In this document: in pieces, positions 1 to 5,235 of the stretch
Numbering within the stretch: position 1 is the stretch's first letter
Layout: the number at the start of each line of letters is the position of its first letter
NCBI GenBank assembly: GCA_035642715.1
Contig: DASQRW010000073.1
Coordinates: 1 to 62,206 of the forward strand
From: JAJNBK01 sp035642715
GTDB taxonomy: Archaea > Thermoproteota > Nitrososphaeria > Nitrososphaerales > Nitrososphaeraceae
Direction: 5' to 3'
DNA: 62,206 nucleotides
Program-made: the position numbers and the translations under genes
Notes under the pieces: generated by a model
The model's input: the letters and a program-made list of their open reading frames with translations, nothing else
Database searches by the model: none
What the model was told of the DNA's origin: nothing

Positions 1-442
1 GTGCATCAGGTCCTTTGTTTGGAAAGGGTACAGGTGAATAGAAGTACATATGAGCCTTCTCTAAATTATCCTTATGCTGTTCTACCAGTGTCTTTTGCGC
101 CATTTGCTCCAATGTAATGTCTTTACCATTTCTGCTACAGATCTCATTTATTGCTTGTATTTTGTCGATGTCTATAAAAGTAAGGTATAATTCTTTCTTG
201 TCCTCTCTGTGCCATACTTTACCCACAATAATTGCCATCCCTTTATTGAAGGCTCCTGTCGCCTTCCATTCGTTATGAACCTCCTCAGGAATTGGTTTAT
301 TCTGCCACGGCGCCCATGGTATCGATGTTGTTTTATTCTGAGTGTCTGCAGGAATTACATTAACACCTATATTATAGTGCCAGAAATCAGCCCATCCATT
401 ATAATCATCTAACGGTCGGCTGTTTGAATTACTTGACATCAT
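1..442 (-). CDS. Prim-pol-like replication protein of integrated element (partial, runs off left edge)
   Basis: The first 147 residues can be read; the rest lies beyond position 1. Two adjacent in-frame ATGs (442 and 439) are possible starts. The N-terminal part has the layout of the bifunctional primase/polymerase (prim-pol) N-terminal domain: a GVNVIPAD-type strand near residue 26, a PWAPWQ segment near 42-47, then an acidic FIDID motif near residue 89-93 that fits the metal-binding D-x-D of archaeo-eukaryotic primases. It would prime or replicate the mobile element. Its first codons overlap the stop of the upstream 102-residue gene by 14 bases, so the two are probably translationally coupled. 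Assignment is by motif; the catalytic C-terminal part is not visible. Confidence 0.6.
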   Translation of the reverse strand, partial: MMSSNSNSRPLDDYNGWADFWHYNIGVNVIPADTQNKTTSIPWAPWQNKPIPEEVHNEWKATGAFNKGMAIIVGKVWHREDKKELYLTFIDIDKIQAINEICSRNGKDITLEQMAQKTLVEQHKDNLEKAHMYFYSPVPFPNKGPDA

Positions 443-737
443 TAACTCCTTTTTGATTTTCTAAAGCGATCTTTACTTGTTCACCAATAATCTTCTGATC
501 ATACTTGTGAACGTGTATAATCTTGCTTTTACCTGATGAGTTGTAGTCATACTCTTTGTATCGATATATGAAGCCCTTTCGAACTCTGACTGCTTTAAAG
601 AGCCCTTCCTTTTGTATGTTTAAGATTATTGATTTATCTTCATACACCAAAAGAATTGTTAATCCTTTTCTTTCAAATTTGATTACTCCATATTGTTTTG
701 GTTTCTCTGCTACTTCAAAATCAATGAGCGAAGACAC
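429..737 (-). CDS. Hypothetical protein of integrated element, 102 aa
   Basis: No family recognised. The protein is charged, with alternating hydrophobic strands (for example GLTILLVYEDKSIILNIQ, residues 25-42) suggesting a small beta-rich fold, and a basic C-terminal half. The start is GTG at 737, directly after the TAG of the preceding gene, with GAGGTGA (minus strand of 744-752) as a good Shine-Dalgarno that fixes the start. It sits in the leftward operon and overlaps the prim-pol-like gene downstream, so a role in element replication or its control is possible, but that is inference from position only. Confidence 0.65.
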   Translation of the reverse strand: MSSLIDFEVAEKPKQYGVIKFERKGLTILLVYEDKSIILNIQKEGLFKAVRVRKGFIYRYKEYDYNSSGKSKIIHVHKYDQKIIGEQVKIALENQKGVNDVK

Positions 738-1004
738 CTATTCGGTCACCTCCAGAATTTTGGCTTTGTTGTTGTTATTCTTCTTCCCCTGAAGAAGTTC
801 TGGAAATATGTCGATAAATGTCCTCACTCTTTCAAAATTTGGCCTGCAGCTATGATCGCAGCCACACTCAGGACAAATCCTATCAGAACATGACATCAGA
901 AAATCGTTATCAGAGACCATCAACTCCTCTTCGATATTGTCTATTTGACTCGGTTTTCGTAATGGTTGCTCCTGTGTTTCTTTGTCGACATAGGCCATAG
1001 TCAT
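738..1004 (-). CDS. Cys-rich hypothetical protein of integrated element, 88 aa
   Basis: Not assigned to a named family. Residues about 38-53 carry CSDRICPECGCDHSC, five cysteines plus a histidine in a compact knuckle typical of a structural zinc site; the N-terminal third is acidic. The ATG at 1004 overlaps the TGA of the upstream 56-residue gene in an ATGA arrangement, and its own stop abuts the GTG of the next gene, so this is one tightly packed leftward operon. The C-terminal KKNNNNKAK run is low complexity. A nucleic-acid-binding or adaptor role is a guess from the zinc knuckle. Confidence 0.6.
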   Translation of the reverse strand: MTMAYVDKETQEQPLRKPSQIDNIEEELMVSDNDFLMSCSDRICPECGCDHSCRPNFERVRTFIDIFPELLQGKKNNNNKAKILEVTE

Positions 1005-1171
1005 GATTTTCCTACCTCTTCAGCTATTCCATGTTCCTTCAAATCGACAGCACAAATGTTACAGAATTGTCCTACCTTGTGAACAAATTTTATTTTAAGA
1101 TACGTCTTGACTTCATTTGGAGAATTCTTACAAGCACAAAGTATTTTAGAAGTAGTTGTGACATTATTCAT
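1001..1171 (-). CDS. Small zinc-ribbon-like protein, 56 aa
   Basis: A 56-codon frame from ATG at 1171 to TGA at 1001-1003. It contains C-A-C near residue 12-14 and C-N-I-C near residue 39-42, a CxC...CxxC pattern suited to one zinc ion, followed by an acidic C-terminal tail. It overlaps both neighbours: its first bases overlap the 69-residue antitoxin-like gene (stop at 1164), and its stop overlaps the next start (ATGA). This overlap on both sides and the zinc pattern are the reasons to treat it as a real gene despite its size. Function unknown. Confidence 0.55.
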   Translation of the reverse strand: MNNVTTTSKILCACKNSPNEVKTYLKIKFVHKVGQFCNICAVDLKEHGIAEEVGKS

Positions 1172-1373
1172 GTCTGCAACCCCCTTCTAATGGTGTGTTG
1201 TGATCGGCAACAGACTGATGAGAGTGACCAGCTCGAGAATCAGTCTGTTGTTGTTTTAATATCTTCAGCATTCCAGTGACTACGTCGTTGAACGAATCTC
1301 CTGCTTTACCAAGTGACTTGAGGAGAATATAGTTCTCTTCGCTGATTGCGATTTGCTTTAATTTTAAAAGCAT
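1164..1373 (-). CDS. Antitoxin-like protein (VapB/DUF7557-type), 69 aa, no toxin partner
   Basis: Residues 8-30 (ISEENYILLKSLGKAGDSF and onward) match the archaeal antitoxin pattern I-S-x-E-x-Y-x-x-L-K-x-L-G-K-x-G-D-S-F-x-D-V-V, a short ribbon-helix-helix or VapB-like fold found next to PIN toxins. No PIN-domain toxin follows; the next genes are zinc-ribbon-like. The C-terminal 30 residues are Gln/His-rich and not family-like. It is the first gene of the leftward element operon, so it may act as the operon's transcriptional regulator rather than as an antitoxin. The ATG at 1373 is the only reasonable start. Confidence 0.6.
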   Translation of the reverse strand: MLLKLKQIAISEENYILLKSLGKAGDSFNDVVTGMLKILKQQQTDSRAGHSHQSVADHNTPLEGGCRHE

Positions 1374-1713
1374 TTTAACACTTTATAGTATGAGAGGATT
1401 AATAAACTAACTGAATTTTACAATAAAGTATATACAAAATTAGAAATCACCTATTTATACCTTTCATATTATATAATTTTGATAGAATAAACTATATTAT
1501 TTACTACATTTTAATACTATTATTTACTATATTTTAATACTATTAACTCAGAGAAGTTTGTAAGTATAACAATTATAGAAACTCCTCAACAACTAATGAT
1601 TCGCTTTCTTGTAATACCCTGACTCTTTCTCTTTCTGATTCTCTAATGTTTCATTGTAAGCATCATATATCAATACCATCCTGTATTTTGCAAAGAAACT
1701 TAATCGGGTTTGT
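1374..1713. other. Intergenic, AT-rich, between integrase and element operon
   Basis: Holds the presumed promoter of the leftward operon and a 23-bp tandem repeat (1496-1541). A 28-codon frame on the minus strand (1593-1679) follows the integrase stop but has no supporting evidence. No RNA gene recognised. Confidence 0.5.
1496..1541. repeat. Two tandem 23-bp AT-rich repeats
   Basis: The 23-bp unit beginning ATTATTTACTA occurs at 1496-1518 and 1519-1541, with one C/T difference. It lies upstream of the element operon. Spacing slightly over two helical turns suits cooperative binding of a small regulator, for instance the antitoxin-like protein; that is inference. Confidence 0.6.
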
Positions 1714-2754
1714 TTAAGATGCAATAAGAGATTTATGTAAGGATATTAAGCATTCAGTAATATTTCTGTGATTGAAATCTGGTCTGAAATAATGTTTTGC
1801 AAATACAGACTTTGCAATTCTTCCTTGTAGGAGATCTATAATCTCTGGTTCAATTCCGTTATTTCTAAGGTGAGTAGCAAATATCTTTCTACAAAATGCC
1901 ATATTCATATGAAGCCCTTTACGCTTTATCGATAGTCTAAGAGCATTGTAGCTATGATCAGCAGCTTCTCTTGCTAGACATAAAATTGTATCATTAACAA
2001 TACTTATGTACGCCTTCTTAGTCCTCCTAATAAAGATAGACGGGTATTTGTAATGCTCTAAAATGGTATTGTCTTTAAGATAATTATTGTCAGATTCTTT
2101 ATTATTATTATGTAATATCTTGATACTTTGGATAGCCTCTTCTGGCCTAAGACCAGTTAAGGCATTAAATAAAAGAATATTTCCATATGATTGCGGTAAC
2201 TTTGTAAGTGCATCTTTGAGCCATTTTACCATTGAACTAAAGTCGTGATCAGCATTGGTGATATTCTGAAATACCTGAACTGCATCTTCATTTGACCATT
2301 TTAGCTGATGCCGCTGAATAATGGACTTCCATATGTCATAACAGCCCAAGTATTTGGATAACGCTGCCAAAGCTTTCATCGCATGTATTCTTTTATCATT
2401 AGATAATATCAAAAGCTCTTGAGCATTAGCTTCTGTTAATACATGATAGTATTTCTTTGAATATAACAACCTGGATTTAGCAGTATGCTTATTGTGAATA
2501 GTTAAGAGATACTCTTGGTGGAATTTGACCCAAAATTTATCATTATCATCTATACCATTATCATTTGAGGCTTGGTAGCTCAGACTGGTAGAGCGTTGCC
2601 TTGGTGGTGGCCTTACTGTATACGGTAAGGATCTTACTGTATTTGGTAAGGGTGTATTAACTGACGATAATGACGAAAAGGCAGATTCTTCCTTCTTTTG
2701 GTCAAAGGAGTGAGCCTTGGCCGGGATTTGGACCCGGGACCTTTGCCTTACCAA
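1714..2754 (-). CDS. Tyrosine recombinase (archaeal SSV-type integrase)
   Basis: Site-specific recombinase that inserts and excises the element at tRNA-Thr. The conserved core begins near residue 72 (KFWVKFHQEYLL), with a SAM-like DNA-binding part (KSRLLYSKKYYHVL) and a C-terminal catalytic domain: Arg in TGLRPEEA (near residue 207), a Lys-rich RRTKKAY strand, RKIFATHLR, LQGR and the Tyr nucleophile in FAKHYFRPD. The first 70 residues are unlike the family: they are encoded by the tRNA 3' half, two tandem palindromes and an inverted tRNA copy. The only conventional start codon upstream of the core is a TTG at 2754, inside the anticodon loop of tRNA-Thr; the next ATG is well inside the conserved part. 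So the true start in the integrated state is uncertain. Confidence 0.85.
   Translation of the reverse strand: MVRQRSRVQIPAKAHSFDQKKEESAFSSLSSVNTPLPNTVRSLPYTVRPPPRQRSTSLSYQASNDNGIDDNDKFWVKFHQEYLLTIHNKHTAKSRLLYSKKYYHVLTEANAQELLILSNDKRIHAMKALAALSKYLGCYDIWKSIIQRHQLKWSNEDAVQVFQNITNADHDFSSMVKWLKDALTKLPQSYGNILLFNALTGLRPEEAIQSIKILHNNNKESDNNYLKDNTILEHYKYPSIFIRRTKKAYISIVNDTILCLAREAADHSYNALRLSIKRKGLHMNMAFCRKIFATHLRNNGIEPEIIDLLQGRIAKSVFAKHYFRPDFNHRNITECLISLHKSLIAS
2571..2605 (+). repeat. 35-bp inverted copy of the tRNA-Thr 5' half
   Basis: Positions 2571-2605 on the plus strand are identical to tRNA-Thr positions 3 to 37 (minus strand 2784-2750), covering acceptor 5' strand, D arm and anticodon. The two copies form a perfect 35-bp inverted repeat separated by 144 bp. 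The copy lies inside the integrase reading frame, so a leftward transcript through tRNA-Thr and integrase would carry an antisense of the tRNA 5' half. Confidence 0.9.
2612..2650. repeat. Two tandem imperfect palindromes, 21-bp period
   Basis: CTTACTGTATACGGTAAG (2612-2629) and CTTACTGTATTTGGTAAG (2633-2650) are imperfect dyads with arms CTTAC/GTAAG, repeated at exactly 21 bp (two helical turns). They sit between the inverted tRNA copy and the real tRNA. They resemble recombinase arm sites or a regulator operator; the arms also echo the anticodon stem of the tRNA (GCCTT...AAGGC). Confidence 0.75.
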
Positions 2755-2786
2755 GGCAACGCTCTACCAGTCTGAGCTACCAAGGC
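2713..2786 (-). tRNA. tRNA-Thr(GGT), integration target
   Basis: A 74-base cloverleaf on the minus strand: acceptor GCCTTGG paired with CCAAGGC, D stem GCTC/GAGC, anticodon stem TTGCC/GGCAA with loop TTGGTAA (anticodon GGT), T stem CCGGG/CCCGG with loop TCCAAAT, and discriminator T as usual for archaeal tRNA-Thr. No intron. The mobile element abuts its 3' side, so the 3' half is probably supplied by the element and is part of the attachment core; the matching direct repeat should lie beyond the left edge. Confidence 0.95.
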
Positions 2787-3127
2787 GCCTATGATTCAGT
2801 AAGAGTATACATTTTCACTAATTTGTATTCTATAGATTATAGGAATAATTAACCCATAATCGGCGAACTAACTAATTTGCTATTATTTGTATTTATTAAC
2901 CTAGCTATCATTAGTTTTTCGTCCATCTTATTATATAATGTAGTTGAATGGTAAAGTAAATAAAATAACAATCTAAAGTGGTATTATATTTTCTTTTTCT
3001 CAATCCAAATACGCCAGTATCGTATTATAATGAAAGAGTCTGTCTTAGATCGCTTGTAAATAGAATTAGGATATTTATCGTGTAAGGTTTAATTACAGTA
3101 TCCAAATAAACTTGAACAATAAATAAA
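2787..3127. other. Intergenic between the two tRNA genes
   Basis: AT-rich; contains the promoter side of both divergent tRNA genes. No gene or repeat recognised. Confidence 0.5.
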
Positions 3128-3250
3128 GCGGGGGTTGTAGAGCCTGGCCAAATAGGCTGAATATAGAATTGGAGACGCGGGACTTAAGATCTTGAAATAT
3201 GGGTGATCCCGTCCCTTAGGGGTTCGTGGGTTCGAATCCCACCCCCCGCA
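3128..3250 (+). tRNA. tRNA-Leu(TAA) with two introns
   Basis: 123 bases. Acceptor GCGGGGG pairs with CCCCCGC, discriminator A; T arm GTGGG-TTCGAAT-CCCAC; long variable arm TCCCTTAGGGG (class II). Removing 17 bases after position 37 (about 3189-3205, canonical site) gives anticodon stem CGGGA/TCCCG with loop CTTAAGA (anticodon TAA). The D arm only closes (G10-C25, T11-A24, A12-T23) if a further 21 bases, about 3155-3175, are also removed; the mature tRNA is then 85 bases, normal for tRNA-Leu. Noncanonical tRNA introns are known in Thaumarchaeota. The exact splice borders may shift by a base or so. The 3' end overlaps pdxT on the opposite strand. Confidence 0.85.
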
Positions 3251-3893
3251 TCTCATAATTCTGCTGATTTTGCCTGAACTCCAGCACTGTATTGATAAAG
3301 TGTCTGTGGAGCCTATCATCCCCCGATAATTCTGGATGGAAAGCAGTTCCGATAATATTCTTTTGATTTACAGCAACGATTTTATCATTAAATTTGGCTA
3401 AGACATCAACTCCATTTCCAAGTTCAGTTATAACTGGAGATCGTATGAAAATACCTTTGTATAGGTCATTACCCAGAATTGGTATATAAAGATCAGTTTC
3501 AAAAGAATCATTTTGTCTTCCAAACGCATTTCTCTCTATCACAATATTCAGATTTCCTATCAATTGTTGCTTTGTCTCACCGACTACTCTGTCGTAGGCA
3601 CGTTTTGAAAGCATAATCATTCCAGCACATGATCCCATTGCAGGCATACCAGTGGAAATGCGTCGCTTAATCGTCTGAAATGTCGCTTCATGTACTCTAA
3701 CTAGACTACTAATTACAGTACTTTCTCCTCCAGGTATTATCAAGCCATCAACTTGTTCTATTTCCTCAGAGTAGCGAACAGATATTGCACTCCCTCTTAC
3801 TTTCATATTCTGTAGTGCTTCATTAGTGGCAGCAATATTTTCTTCAATGTCACCTTGAACTGCTAATATCCCGATGATTATTTCGTCCTTCAA
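3216..3893 (-). CDS. pdxT: Pyridoxal 5'-phosphate synthase glutaminase subunit PdxT
   Basis: Class-I glutaminase that feeds ammonia to PdxS in DXP-independent PLP synthesis. Visible family marks: GILAVQGD at the N-terminus, PGGESTV (about 54-60), nucleophile Cys89 in GSCAG, and the His186/Glu188 pair in FHPELS. At 225 residues it is about 20 longer than usual. The surplus is at the C-terminus: the last residues (RGVGFEPTNP) are translated from the antisense of tRNA-Leu, which the gene enters by 35 bases. The start ATG overlaps the pdxS stop by 4 bases, so translation is coupled. Confidence 0.95.
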   Translation of the reverse strand: MKDEIIIGILAVQGDIEENIAATNEALQNMKVRGSAISVRYSEEIEQVDGLIIPGGESTVISSLVRVHEATFQTIKRRISTGMPAMGSCAGMIMLSKRAYDRVVGETKQQLIGNLNIVIERNAFGRQNDSFETDLYIPILGNDLYKGIFIRSPVITELGNGVDVLAKFNDKIVAVNQKNIIGTAFHPELSGDDRLHRHFINTVLEFRQNQQNYEMRGVGFEPTNP

Positions 3894-4861
3894 GTTGAAG
3901 GTCCTCGTTCTTGCATCTTTAATTCGAGGTTCTTTGTATCAAGTCCAAGCATAGATTTTTTCTCATCAACCATTTTCTGCGCTTCCATAACAATCTGTGG
4001 ATTATCATAATATGTAGTAGCAAGAACTATTGACCTAGCTCTTTGAGACGGGTCAGTTGCTTTAAAGATACCAGAACCAACAAAGACACCATCACATCCA
4101 AGATTCATTAGAAAGGCTGCATCTGCAGGGGTTGATATTCCACCTGCCGCAAAATTTACTACAGGTAATCTGCCCAGACGTGCAGTTTCTTCAACGAGCG
4201 GAAATGAAACGTTCAATTCTCTCGCAGTCTTAATTAACCCTTGATTATCCATATCATGATACATTGAACTAATATGACGAATACTATTATTCACCATTTT
4301 CATATGGGTGACTGCTTCAGCAACGTTACCAGTACCTGGTTCGCCTTTTGTTCTAATCATGGCGCACCCTTCTTCTATTCTTCTTAATGCCTCGCCAAGA
4401 TTCTTTGCTCCATTTACAAATGGTGTTGTATAATCCCATTTCCATATATGACTGACCTCATCTGCCGGAGTTAAAACTTCACTTTCGTCGATCATATCAA
4501 CTCCCGTTACTTCAAGTACTTTAGCCTCCCAAACATGACCAATCCTGCACTTTGCCATAATAGGAATAGTAACAGCATCCATAATGTCCTGAATTACCTT
4601 AACACTTGCTGTTCTAGCAACTCCTCCAGCCTTTCTCACGTCATAAGGTAGTTTATCCAATACCATAACAGCAACTGCGCCAGCATCTTCTGCAATTTGT
4701 GCTTGTTCGACATTAGTAACATCCATTATTACTCCATGCTTCTGCATATGAGCAAAACCACGTTTAACCAGAGTAGTGCCTCGAACGATCTTTGTATTTT
4801 CTAATTTACCTAATTTGATGCCCTTGGGCTCAAGTTCATTTGCCACAAGAGATATTGTCAT
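3890..4861 (-). CDS. pdxS: Pyridoxal 5'-phosphate synthase lyase subunit PdxS
   Basis: TIM-barrel synthase that condenses ribose 5-phosphate, glyceraldehyde 3-phosphate and PdxT-derived ammonia to PLP in the cytoplasm. Nearly every family block is present: GVIMDVTNVEQAQIAEDAGA, PIMAKCRIGH, ESEVLTPADE, VNFAAGGISTPADAA and GCDGVFVGSGIF, with the phosphate-binding glycines in place. The 323 residues exceed the usual 290-300 because of an N-terminal stretch of about 25 residues (ELEPKGIKLGKLENTKIV). A TATA-like CTATATAG at 4883-4890 lies about 25 bases upstream of the ATG, giving a nearly leaderless pdxS-pdxT operon. Confidence 0.97.
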   Translation of the reverse strand: MTISLVANELEPKGIKLGKLENTKIVRGTTLVKRGFAHMQKHGVIMDVTNVEQAQIAEDAGAVAVMVLDKLPYDVRKAGGVARTASVKVIQDIMDAVTIPIMAKCRIGHVWEAKVLEVTGVDMIDESEVLTPADEVSHIWKWDYTTPFVNGAKNLGEALRRIEEGCAMIRTKGEPGTGNVAEAVTHMKMVNNSIRHISSMYHDMDNQGLIKTARELNVSFPLVEETARLGRLPVVNFAAGGISTPADAAFLMNLGCDGVFVGSGIFKATDPSQRARSIVLATTYYDNPQIVMEAQKMVDEKKSMLGLDTKNLELKMQERGPST

Positions 4862-5009
4862 AATTTAATTTCTTAGTTCGCTCTATATAGACATTAGTTT
4901 TTCTTGCTTTTCGACTTTAGTTTTATTATTGTTATTAATTAGCTATGAGACAAAATATGGAAATGTGTAAAGTATATTACTTTGAAGATATCACCAGTGT
5001 TATATTAAA

Positions 5010-5168
5010 TTGTCAGATAATGTTAAACAACAGGTTTCTAACGATGATGGAACTAGCTGCGATTATTGTGGCAATCCACTGGAAGCCTGTATGTGCGTAT
5101 GTCCTTATTGTGGCGAATTAAATGGTTGTGAATGTTGCCTGTTTGATGCCGTAACTGGCGGTGGCTAA
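5010..5168 (+). CDS. Cys-rich zinc microprotein, 52 aa
   Basis: A TTG start at 5010 opens a 52-codon frame ending TAA at 5166-5168. Ten cysteines fall in a dense pattern: CDYCGNPLEACMCVCPYCGE followed by NGCECC, enough for two zinc sites or a small metal cluster. The frame has no ATG; it is closed upstream by TGA at 4983. The cysteine spacing is hard to explain by chance and I consider the gene real. It precedes korA by 67 bases in the same direction, so a link to the ferredoxin oxidoreductase (iron-sulfur or redox) is possible but unproven. Confidence 0.65.
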   Translation: MSDNVKQQVSNDDGTSCDYCGNPLEACMCVCPYCGELNGCECCLFDAVTGGG

Positions 5169-5235
5169 AAAATAATTTAAAATTACGTTTTATTTTCTAA
5201 ATGATTAAAAGCACGTTTTGCGGAAATCAATCTAG

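Noticed and set aside
1593..1679. 28-codon frame after the integrase
   Set aside because: No independent support; left as part of the intergenic description.
2670..2852. 60-codon plus-strand frame across tRNA-Thr
   Set aside because: It is the antisense reading of the tRNA and integrase start; its protein-like ending repeats the inverted tRNA copy.
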